Assembly (NCBI GenBank): GCA_028278425.1
Contig: JANQEJ010000104.1
Span: forward strand, 1 to 35,032
Length of the DNA: 35,032 nucleotides
Direction: 5' to 3'
DNA from: Planctomycetota bacterium
GTDB taxonomy: Bacteria > Planctomycetota > UBA1135 > GCA-002686595
Part shown: positions 24,752-31,444 of the stretch, piece by piece
Numbering within the stretch: the stretch's first letter is position 1
Layout: each line of letters starts with the position of its first letter
Position numbers and translations under genes: made by a program
The notes under the pieces: model-generated
The model's input: the letters and a program-made list of their open reading frames with translations, nothing else
Databases searched by the model: none
What the model was told of the DNA's origin: nothing

Positions 24752-24775
24752 AAGTTCTCGGGTCCGGAAGAACTT
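24752..24775. promoter_or_regulatory. Inverted repeat AAGTTCT-N10-AGAACTT in divergent promoter region
   Basis: Seven-base perfect arms (24752-24758 and 24769-24775) lie 58 bases upstream of the kinase start and 114 upstream of the AAA+ start, in the 194-base gap between the divergent genes. The AT-richer arms stand out from the surrounding GC-rich DNA, and the AGAACTTTCTAT stretch could hold promoter elements. It could be an operator or a leader hairpin; nothing identifies a binding protein. Confidence 0.35.
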
Positions 24776-24888
24776 TCTATCGGATTCCCGCGCCGGAGCT
24801 TCCAGCCGCGAATCCCGGACTGCGTCAAGATCGCCTCTCGCGGGGTCCGAAACCTGCTTCGTCGCGCCGAACGACGCGTCCCCGCGCC

Positions 24889-26190
24889 TTGGATCCCCGC
24901 ACCAGTCCCGCCGTCTACAAGTACTTCGACCTCGCCGACCGGTTCGAGCGCATCCGCGTCTGCGGGCCGGGAGAGGCGAACCTCCGGATGCGCCCCGGCC
25001 TCGACCGGACCGGGTACCGCCGCGCCGTGATCGGCGCCTGCGTCGAGGGGTACGACGAGGCGCCCGAGACGAAGCTGGCGGAGCTCCATCCCGCCGACCC
25101 GGCGGCGGCGGAGGAGCTGCTCTACCACCTCGTGGTGTCGGTGAACCCCGACCTCGACATCCGCACGGTGAGCCTGCGGAGCGACACCCGCGCGGCCGAG
25201 GTCCCCGGCATCCGCGTCACGCCGGCGGCGAGCGACGACGTCTGGCTGCGCCGGCTACGGCGCCGCGCGCGCGGGCTGGCGGCGCGCGTGAAGGAACGGA
25301 TCGTCGGCCAGGACGACGCCGTGGAGCGCGTCGCGCGCGCCGTGAGGCGGGCGGCGGCCGGGCTCGCCGCCGAGCGCGGTCCGACGGCGTCGATCCTCTT
25401 CGTCGGCCCCACCGGCACGGGCAAGACCGAGCTCGCGCGCGTGCTCGCGGACGAGCTCGACCCCGACGACGGCGCGCTGGTGCGCATCGACTGCGGCGAG
25501 TTCGCGCTCGGACACGAGTACAGCAAGCTGATCGGCGCGCCGCCCGGCTTCGTCGGCTTCGAGGAGGGCGGCGTCCTCACCGAGGCGCTGCGCCGCTCGC
25601 CGCGCGCGGTCGTGCTCTTCGACGAGATCGAGAAGGCGCACCCGCGGATGCACAACCTCCTGCTCTCGGTGCTCGAGGAGGGCGAGCTGACCGACGGCCA
25701 CGGCCGGACCGTCGCGTTCGATCGCTCGCTCGTGATCCTGACGTCGAACGCCGGCGCGCGCGAGGCGCAGGACGCGGCGCGGGGCATGGGCTTCCGCGGC
25801 GCGGGGCTCGCGGATCCGGCGCGCACCGAGATCACCGGCCGCGCCCTCGCCGACGCGTTCACGCCGGAGTTCCTCGGCCGCCTCGACGAGGTGGTGCACT
25901 TCCGCGAGCTCGACGGGGACGACGCGAAGCGCATCGCGGCGCGGCGGCTGGCGGAGCTCGCGCAGCGCGTGCGCCGCCGCGGGCTGCGCATCCGCTGGAC
26001 CGACGCCGTCGCGGCGTGGGCGGCGGAGCACGGCTTCTCCCGCGAGAGCGGCGCGCGCGAGATCGCGCACGTGCTGCGCCGCGACGTCGAGGCGCCGCTC
26101 GCGGACCTCGTGTTGGACGCGCCCGCGAAGCGGCGGCGCTGGCTCACGGTCTCGATCCGCGGCGGCAAACCGCGGATCGCGCCCGAGTAG
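24889..26190 (+). CDS. Single-domain ClpB/ClpA D2-like AAA+ ATPase
   Basis: The protein has 433 residues from a TTG at 24889. The first in-frame ATG is at residue 34, and no Shine-Dalgarno decides the start. Residues 1-125 are a domain I do not recognise (YKYFDLADRFERIRV, EELLYHLVVSVNPDLDI). From about 130 it is a Clp-type AAA+ D2 module: RIVGQDDAV, Walker A GPTGTGKT (173-180), pore loop GAPPGFVGFEEGG (217-229), Walker B VVLFDEIEKAHP with Asp245/Glu246, sensor 1 ILTSNAG, FLGRLDEVVHF with the arginine finger, and a D2-small domain with sensor 2 SGAREIAHVL. Known ClpB/ClpA have two AAA rings and an N-domain; this one has a single ring. It should be an ATP-driven unfoldase or remodeller. It opens the operon that contains the microcompartment genes. 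Confidence 0.9.
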   Translation: MDPRTSPAVYKYFDLADRFERIRVCGPGEANLRMRPGLDRTGYRRAVIGACVEGYDEAPETKLAELHPADPAAAEELLYHLVVSVNPDLDIRTVSLRSDTRAAEVPGIRVTPAASDDVWLRRLRRRARGLAARVKERIVGQDDAVERVARAVRRAAAGLAAERGPTASILFVGPTGTGKTELARVLADELDPDDGALVRIDCGEFALGHEYSKLIGAPPGFVGFEEGGVLTEALRRSPRAVVLFDEIEKAHPRMHNLLLSVLEEGELTDGHGRTVAFDRSLVILTSNAGAREAQDAARGMGFRGAGLADPARTEITGRALADAFTPEFLGRLDEVVHFRELDGDDAKRIAARRLAELAQRVRRRGLRIRWTDAVAAWAAEHGFSRESGAREIAHVLRRDVEAPLADLVLDAPAKRRRWLTVSIRGGKPRIAPE

Positions 26191-26250
26191 CGCCGGCGTG
26201 GAAGATCCGTGACCGCGAGGCGTCGGGCCCGCTATCCTCGCCGCCCCGTG

Positions 26251-27627
26251 ATGCGCTTCCTCGCCCTGATCCTCGTCCTCTCCTGCGCCGTCGCGCCGTC
26301 GCCCGCCGCCCGCTCGGGCGACGAGCTGGCGGCGCGCTCGCCGGCGGGCAACCTCCCGATGGAGGACCTCGAGGACCTCCTGCTCCTGCGCCACTCCTTC
26401 GCGCCCGACGGCCGCGACCTGCTGCGCCACCTCGTCCAGACGCGCGTGATCGAGCACCTGGGCGAGGCGGGCGGCGTCGAGGTGTCGCCACGCGACGTCA
26501 ACCAGCTCTGGGACGAGATCGACCGCCGCGCGAAGGCGGAAGGGGTCCCGGGCGGCATCGCCGCCGAGCTGAAGCGCAAGGGGATGAGCGCCGCCGAGCT
26601 GCGCGAGCTCCTGCGGCTCTCGGTCATCCAGCAGGTGCTGACGCGCCGCGCCCTGGGCCTGGCGGCGGACGCCCAGGTCTCCGGCGAGCAGATGGCGATC
26701 TGGATCGACCAGGAGATCACTCAGCGCGGCCTCGAGACGCTCTCGCCGCCGTGGAAGGACGGCGTGATCGCCGTGTGCGGCGAGGTCACGGTCCCGCTGC
26801 GGGACTTCTCCGCGCTCCTCGCGCGGCACCTGCCGTCGTCAAAGGTGCGCGAGGCGTGCTTCCACCTCCTGCTCCTCCGGGGCATCGAGGCGCGCATGCC
26901 GGACGTGTCCGAGGAGGCGAAGTCCCGCGCGATCGACGCGGAGATCGACCGCCGTCGCCGCGAGGTCGAGGGCGAGGCGAGCTACAAGGGCCTCTCGTTC
27001 GAGTCCCTCCTGAACGCCCAGGGCCTGACGGTCGACGTCCTGCGGCAGGACCCGTCGGTCGGCATCGCGGCGCTCTCGACGCTCTGGGTCGACCGCGCGC
27101 ACGGCGAGGCGGGGCTGCGGGAGGTCTTCGAAGAGGAGCGCAAGTGGTTCGAGGACCGCTTCGGCGAGGCGGTGCGCACGCACGCGATCTTCCTGCGCGG
27201 CGCGAAGTTCAAGAACCAGTGGAACCCGCGCTCGTTCGAGGAGGCCGAGCGCGAGCTGCGCTCGATGGCCGGGCGGGTCGGATCGTTCGCGGACTTCACC
27301 GCGCTGGCGCGAACGGTGTCCGAGGACCCGCGGACGAAGGCGCTCGACGGCGACCTGGGCTGGATCACGCGCGGCGACGAGAACCAGCCGTCCTCGATCC
27401 GCGAGGCGATCTTCACGCACCTCGCGACCGGCGGGAAGATCCCGAAGGGCGGGGTATTGCACGGGCCGGTGCGGCTGGAGAACGGCGCGGCGCTGCTCTA
27501 CCTGTCGGAACGCCGCGAGAGCCCGGGCTGGGACGCGATGTCCGGCCACGTACACCACGAGCTCCGGCGGCGCTTCCTGCGCGAGGTTCTCAAGGAGGAG
27601 GAGGTCACGACCTTCCTCGACGGATAG
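26251..27627 (+). CDS. Exported parvulin-like peptidyl-prolyl isomerase/chaperone
   Basis: The protein has 458 residues from the ATG at 26251, chosen because it gives a signal peptide (MRFLALILVLSCAVAPSPAA); a GTG at 26209 would bury it. Residues about 40-145 are a SurA-N-like helical region, repeated loosely at about 185-300. A parvulin-like domain covers about 305-430: RTHAIFLRGAKF, FADFTALARTVSEDPRT, LDGDLGWITRGDEN, IREAIFTHLATGGKI, and VRLENGAALLYLSER. Known role of such proteins: chaperone and prolyl isomerase outside the cytosol. It is 60 bp after the AAA+ gene and only 10 bp before the first microcompartment vertex gene. This location is surprising because microcompartments are cytosolic. 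It is the third SurA/parvulin-like gene in the window. Confidence 0.88.
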   Translation: MRFLALILVLSCAVAPSPAARSGDELAARSPAGNLPMEDLEDLLLLRHSFAPDGRDLLRHLVQTRVIEHLGEAGGVEVSPRDVNQLWDEIDRRAKAEGVPGGIAAELKRKGMSAAELRELLRLSVIQQVLTRRALGLAADAQVSGEQMAIWIDQEITQRGLETLSPPWKDGVIAVCGEVTVPLRDFSALLARHLPSSKVREACFHLLLLRGIEARMPDVSEEAKSRAIDAEIDRRRREVEGEASYKGLSFESLLNAQGLTVDVLRQDPSVGIAALSTLWVDRAHGEAGLREVFEEERKWFEDRFGEAVRTHAIFLRGAKFKNQWNPRSFEEAERELRSMAGRVGSFADFTALARTVSEDPRTKALDGDLGWITRGDENQPSSIREAIFTHLATGGKIPKGGVLHGPVRLENGAALLYLSERRESPGWDAMSGHVHHELRRRFLREVLKEEEVTTFLDG

Positions 27628-27637
27628 CCATGTTGCC

Positions 27638-27931
27638 ATGTTGATCGGCAAGGTCGTCGGAAGCGTCGTCTCGACGCGCAAGGACGAGAAGTTGGAGAAC
27701 CTGAAGCTCCTCGTCGTGCAGGTACACAGCCACGCGAACGAGCCGAAGGACGCCTACGTCGTCGCCGTCGACTCGGTGCAGGCGGGGCTCGGCGACATGG
27801 TGCTCTACGCGACCGGCTCGAGCGCGCGCCAGACGACGCTCACCGACGCCAAGCCCTGCGACGCGGTCATCATGGCGGTGATCGACTCGTGGGACCTCGG
27901 CGGCGAGAACGTCTACGAGAAGTGGGCCTGA
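27638..27931 (+). CDS. Bacterial microcompartment vertex protein BMC-P (EutN/CcmL) 1
   Basis: The protein has 97 residues, the normal length for the EutN/CcmL family. Hallmarks are the N-terminal strand MLIGKVVGSVVST, the segment DSVQAGLGDMVLYATGSSAR that forms the pentamer core, and the closing CDAVIMAVIDSWDL. Known role: pentamers cap the twelve vertices of the protein shell of a microcompartment in the cytosol. This copy keeps the canonical GSSAR motif. It begins 10 bp after the parvulin-like gene; an ATG at 27630 is out of frame and ends after four codons. The stop overlaps the next start by one base (TGATG). Three non-identical vertex genes in a row suggest heteromeric or specialised vertices, as in the planctomycete-verrucomicrobia (PVM) type compartments. 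Confidence 0.95.
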   Translation: MLIGKVVGSVVSTRKDEKLENLKLLVVQVHSHANEPKDAYVVAVDSVQAGLGDMVLYATGSSARQTTLTDAKPCDAVIMAVIDSWDLGGENVYEKWA

Positions 27932-28218
27932 TGTACCTCGCGCGCGTCATCGGCCGCGTCGTCGCCACCGAGTGCTACCCGGGCTTGAAAGAAGTCCCGT
28001 TCCAGTGGATCCAGCCCCTCGACGAGGACGGCGCCGCCATGGGCGACCCGCTCGTCGCCTGCGCGGCGATCGACTCCGGGCCCGGCGACCTGGTCCACTT
28101 CGTCGACGGCCGCGAGGGCGCGATGGCCTGTCCCGAACCGTTCGTGCCGGTCGACGCGGCGATCATCGGCTACGTCACCGAGGCCGTGCGGCTGGGCGAA
28201 CGCATCGGAGACGACTGA
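27931..28218 (+). CDS. Bacterial microcompartment vertex protein BMC-P (EutN/CcmL) 2
   Basis: The protein has 95 residues from the ATG at 27931, which overlaps the previous stop (TGATG). The N-terminal strand MYLARVIGRVVATE, the central IDSGPGDLVHFVDG and the closing VDAAIIGYVTEAV place it in EutN/CcmL. It is the most divergent of the three copies: the usual GxxSAR motif is replaced by GREGAMACPEPF, and the insert after strand 2 is short (LKEVPFQWIQPLDEDG). In known systems divergent vertex paralogues can carry separate roles. The gene abuts the third copy with no gap, so all three are probably translated together. The family call is firm; pentamer formation by this copy is inferred. Confidence 0.92.
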   Translation: MYLARVIGRVVATECYPGLKEVPFQWIQPLDEDGAAMGDPLVACAAIDSGPGDLVHFVDGREGAMACPEPFVPVDAAIIGYVTEAVRLGERIGDD

Positions 28219-28545
28219 ATGTTCCTGGCCGACGTGGTCGGAACGGTCGTGTCCCCGGTGCAGATCCCGGTTCTCGACGGGCAGACGCTGCTCCTGCTCC
28301 GCCCGCTCACCCCGGACGGCCGGCCGGCGCTGAAGACGCGCATCGGCATCGACAAGGCCCAGGCCGGCGTCGGCGACCGCGTGATCTGCATCGACGAGGG
28401 CAACTCGGCGCGCCAGATCCTCGGCGACCCGAAGGCGCCGGCGAAGACGCTCGTCGTCGGCGTGGTCGACTACGTCGAGCTCGAGGGCGAGCTCGCCTAC
28501 GACGCGCGCACCCGCCCGCCGGTCGGTAGACTGGCGGCGCGATGA
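28219..28545 (+). CDS. Bacterial microcompartment vertex protein BMC-P (EutN/CcmL) 3
   Basis: The protein has 108 residues. The N-terminus MFLADVVGTVVSPVQ, the core IDKAQAGVGDRVICIDEGNSAR and the end KTLVVGVVDYVEL match EutN/CcmL, with the SAR motif preserved as GNSAR. A Shine-Dalgarno-like GGAG lies nine bases before the ATG, inside the previous gene. The C-terminus is about 12 residues longer than in copy 1 and basic (DARTRPPVGRLAAR); such tails may contact shell or cargo, but that is a guess. The stop overlaps the aldolase start by four bases (ATGA), tying vertex and enzyme expression together. No BMC-H hexamer gene follows, so the shell facets must be encoded elsewhere if a compartment is made. 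Confidence 0.95.
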   Translation: MFLADVVGTVVSPVQIPVLDGQTLLLLRPLTPDGRPALKTRIGIDKAQAGVGDRVICIDEGNSARQILGDPKAPAKTLVVGVVDYVELEGELAYDARTRPPVGRLAAR

Positions 28546-29237
28546 GCCCGAACCCCGACGAGGAGATCCGCCTCCGGAACGCGCTCTGCCGGATCGGCGA
28601 GCTCTGCTACCAGAAGGGCTACATCGTCGGCGCCGACGGCAACCTGTCGGCGCGGCTCGGGGACGGGACGATCCTGATCACGCCAGCGGGCGCGATGAAG
28701 GGCTTCCTGCAGCCCCATCACATCGCGCACGTCGACATGGACGGCAAGGTCGTCGACGGCGGTCCGAAGGCGTCGTCGGAGGTCGGGATCCATCTCGTCT
28801 CCTACAAGGAGCGCCCCGAGATGCGCGCGGTGGTCCACACCCACCCGCCGCACGCGGTCGCGCTCACGATCGCCGGGATCGACATGCAGCTCCCGGTGAT
28901 CCCCGAGATCATCGTCACGATCGGCGGCGTGCCGACGGCGCCGTACGGCACGCCGGGCACCGACGAGCTGCCCGAGTCGATCCGGGACATCGTGCGCTGC
29001 TCGGACACGCTGATCATGAAGAACCACGGCGCGGTCTGCCTCGGGGCGAACCTGATGGACGCGTTCAAGAAGCTCGACATGGTCGAGCACACGGCGAAGA
29101 TCCTCTGGCTCGCCCACGCGGTCCGCGGCGGGATCGAACCGCTCCCGCCGGAGGCCGTGGAGAAGCTCCTCGCCACGCGCGGGCTCCTGGGAATCGAGAC
29201 GACGAACACCTTAGAGAACCGCTGCGCGCTGGATTGA
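28542..29237 (+). CDS. Class II aldolase (fuculose-phosphate aldolase-like)
   Basis: The protein has 231 residues and covers the full class II aldolase/adducin fold. Seen motifs: GNLSAR (33-38) and TPAGAMKG (47-54) for phosphate binding, catalytic Glu80 in SSEVGIH, zinc ligands His99 and His101 in HTHPPHA, and His162 in MKNHGAV. Known reaction of the closest characterised families: cleavage of L-fuculose-1-phosphate (or rhamnulose-1-phosphate) to dihydroxyacetone phosphate and lactaldehyde. In PVM-type microcompartments such an aldolase is the signature cargo that releases lactaldehyde inside the shell. The C-terminal stretch LPPEAVEKLLATRGLLG is predicted to be an amphipathic helix after a Gly/Pro linker, which could be an encapsulation peptide (inference). 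The start overlaps the third vertex gene. Substrate choice cannot be read from sequence alone. Confidence 0.93.
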   Translation: MSPNPDEEIRLRNALCRIGELCYQKGYIVGADGNLSARLGDGTILITPAGAMKGFLQPHHIAHVDMDGKVVDGGPKASSEVGIHLVSYKERPEMRAVVHTHPPHAVALTIAGIDMQLPVIPEIIVTIGGVPTAPYGTPGTDELPESIRDIVRCSDTLIMKNHGAVCLGANLMDAFKKLDMVEHTAKILWLAHAVRGGIEPLPPEAVEKLLATRGLLGIETTNTLENRCALD

Positions 29238-30121
29238 GCGTGGAGGACGCCCTCTTCCCCGACGCCTTCCCGGAGCCGCTGCCCGCGGACGGCGCGTGCG
29301 CCTGGATCGGGCTGCGCGACGCGCTCGAGGCCTTCGCGCTCGCCGAGACGACCGAGAGCGCACGGCACATCAAGCCGCTGCACTGGTACGTCGCGTGCCG
29401 GCTCGTGCTCGAGGGCGGCTTCCACCCCGACGACGTGATCCCGCGCCCGCCGTTTCAAGTGGAGGGCGGCGAGAAGAACGTCCTGGTTCACGACCCGAAG
29501 TCCGGCGGCACCGGCGAGCTCACCGTGATGGGCGGCCTGAAGACGAAGAAAGTCGACGTCACCGTCTGCAAGCCGGGCATCGGCCCGTGCGTCGCCGTCT
29601 CGCTCAAGGGGACGCTGCGGGCCACGCGCAACCTGACCAACCGCATGGAGGAGGCGGCGGGCGACTGCACGAACCTCCACCTGATGTACCCGGCGCTCGT
29701 GTACGGCTTCCTGCACGTCCTGCGCGCGAACCGCGAAGGGCCCGGCGTCGACAAGGCCGACGTGGCCGTGCTCGAGAGCGGCGAGGCCGACCCCACGGTC
29801 GTCCGCTACCACGACGCGATGGCGCGGTTGACCGCCCGCGAGGACGTCCGCTCGGCGCCGTCGAAGTACGAGGCGATCGCGGTCGCGCTCGTGGGCTCTT
29901 CCGGCGAGGAGGTCGGCCGGGTGCTCGCCGACTATCCCCCGGCGACGAGCGAGCTCCGCTTCGAGCGCTTCCTCGAGGACCTCTACCGCGCCTACGACCT
30001 GCGCTTCGTCCACGCCGCGCCCGCGCTCCAGCGCAAGACGAGCCGGCTCGTCTGGTCGGCCGATTCGCCGGTGAGGGACGACGCGCGGCTCGAGGGCTTC
30101 GCGTTCCGCTGCGACGGATAG
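29234..30121 (+). CDS. Unrecognised protein, possibly PD-(D/E)xK-nuclease-like
   Basis: The protein has 295 residues from a TTG at 29234 (TTGA overlap with the aldolase stop); a GTG at 29240 is an alternative. There is no signal peptide or membrane segment, so it should be cytosolic. I do not recognise a named family. The segment KKVDVTVCKPGIGPCVAVSLKG (Asp108 and Lys125, with Glu95 upstream) resembles the D-x(n)-(E/S)-x-K core of restriction-endonuclease-like folds, and RNLTNRMEEAAGDCTNLH reads like the helix after it. No methyltransferase or other restriction gene is nearby. It is the last gene of the AAA+/microcompartment operon and ends flush against the convergent HEAT-repeat gene. The frame is certainly coding; the nuclease idea is tentative. 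Confidence 0.75.
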   Translation: MSVEDALFPDAFPEPLPADGACAWIGLRDALEAFALAETTESARHIKPLHWYVACRLVLEGGFHPDDVIPRPPFQVEGGEKNVLVHDPKSGGTGELTVMGGLKTKKVDVTVCKPGIGPCVAVSLKGTLRATRNLTNRMEEAAGDCTNLHLMYPALVYGFLHVLRANREGPGVDKADVAVLESGEADPTVVRYHDAMARLTAREDVRSAPSKYEAIAVALVGSSGEEVGRVLADYPPATSELRFERFLEDLYRAYDLRFVHAAPALQRKTSRLVWSADSPVRDDARLEGFAFRCDG

Positions 30122-31444
30122 CTACTCGCCGATCTCGAGCTGACCGCGCCAGGCGGCGACGTCGAGCGGGAGCTTCAGCCCGGTGAGCGTGCGCAGGGTC
30201 TGGTAGGCCTCGCCGCGCAGGGCGAGGTCCTCCGACGCGAGGCAGTCGACGAGCGCTGGCAGCGCCACGTCGCTCGGCTGGCCCGCCAGCGCCTTGCAGG
30301 CGAGGATCGCGACGTCGGTCCGCCGCGACTTCAACGCCGGGAGCAGCGCCGCGGCGGCGCGATCGGGATACAGCCGGTGGCGCGACACCTCGAGGATGGC
30401 CGCCGCGGCTCCGGACCCGCCGGCGATCTCGTCGCGGCAGCGCGACGCCTCGTCGCTCCACCAGCGGACCTCCTGCTCGTGCCACGTGGCCCAGAGCTCG
30501 ACCTCGACGTCCCAGGTGAGGCCGGTGAGCTCCACCAACGCGCGGTGCGCGGCCTCCTCGACGTCCGCGTCTCCGCAGTCGAGGAGATCGATCAGCTCGC
30601 CCACGGCGTCGCGGTCGTCCAGCGCCGTCGCCGCCTGCGCGGCGAGGATCTGCACGCCGGTGTTCCGGTGCTTCAGGTAGGGACGCGCCAGGCCGCGGAC
30701 GAGGGCGTCCGGTTTGCTCGGCGCCGCGCGCGCGACGCGCTCGATCTCGAGCAGGAGCACGGGGTCGACGAACTTGACGCGGCCGAGCGAGCGGCAGAGC
30801 GCGACCAGACGTCCGTCGGCGGCGCTCCGCGCCACGCTGCGCACCAGCGGGTACGCCAGCGCGGGATGGCAGGAGGGCAGGAGCTCCGGGAGCCGCGCGA
30901 CGCCGCCTGGGTCACGCCTCACCAGGCGCGTGATCGCCTGCTCCAGCGCGCCGACCGCCTCGGGCTCGACCACGAGCGCCTTCCGCTGCTCCGGCGCCAA
31001 CCGCAGCGCCAGGCCCAGGTCCGCACCGCTCCCGGTCTCGCCGAGCAGCGACAGGGCGAGGACGCGCTCCTCGACGGGTCGCCCGTTGTCCGCGAGCCCG
31101 GCCAGAAAGCCGGTGACCTCCTCGACCGGCAAGCCGCGCAGCGAATAGCGGAGGAACAGGCTTTCGGAACGACTCAGCGGTTCCACCTGGCCGCGCTCGT
31201 CCGTGACGCCGCCGGCGAGCAGGACCGCGAAGACCCCGGGCGCAGCGTCAGCCCCGAGTTCACGCAGCCCCTCGCTGAGCGCGGCTTGGTCTAGCTCCGG
31301 GCCCTGGGTCGCAGACCGGAGGATCTCCGCGACGGATGCGGCCGGGTCGTCTGCTTCGGAGGCGATCACCGGCTGGCCTCCGGCCATGAAGGCCGTCAGG
31401 ACGAGCGCCAGCAAGGGATGGGAGAGCGCGTCTCGTCGAGTCAT
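30122..31444 (-). CDS. Exported HEAT-repeat protein
   Basis: The protein has 440 residues from the ATG at 31444, which overlaps the PilX-like stop by four bases (ATGA). The N-terminus (RRDALSHPLLALVLTAFMAGG) is a signal peptide. The rest is a series of paired helices with HEAT features: NTGVQILAAQAATALDD, ADVEEAAHRALVELTG, RTDVAILACKALAGQPS and LALRGEAYQTLRTLTG. HEAT arrays bind other proteins; no catalytic motif is seen. A repeated ALxxLTGL-W segment (LTGLTWDVEVELWATW, LTGLKLPLDVAAWRGQ) suggests an internal duplication. As the last gene of the second pilin-type operon it may be an assembly or scaffold factor for it. The reading frame extends far upstream, but only as a shadow of the PilX-like gene. 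Confidence 0.87.
   Translation of the reverse strand: MTRRDALSHPLLALVLTAFMAGGQPVIASEADDPAASVAEILRSATQGPELDQAALSEGLRELGADAAPGVFAVLLAGGVTDERGQVEPLSRSESLFLRYSLRGLPVEEVTGFLAGLADNGRPVEERVLALSLLGETGSGADLGLALRLAPEQRKALVVEPEAVGALEQAITRLVRRDPGGVARLPELLPSCHPALAYPLVRSVARSAADGRLVALCRSLGRVKFVDPVLLLEIERVARAAPSKPDALVRGLARPYLKHRNTGVQILAAQAATALDDRDAVGELIDLLDCGDADVEEAAHRALVELTGLTWDVEVELWATWHEQEVRWWSDEASRCRDEIAGGSGAAAAILEVSRHRLYPDRAAAALLPALKSRRTDVAILACKALAGQPSDVALPALVDCLASEDLALRGEAYQTLRTLTGLKLPLDVAAWRGQLEIGE

Noticed and set aside
24375..27644. Plus-strand open frame of 1089 codons over the AAA+ and parvulin-like genes
   Set aside because: Its translation is Arg/Pro-rich; the other frame carries Walker motifs and a parvulin domain.
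27630..27644. ATG at 27630 as the start of the first vertex protein
   Set aside because: It is out of frame and hits a stop after four codons; the ATG at 27638 gives the conserved N-terminus.
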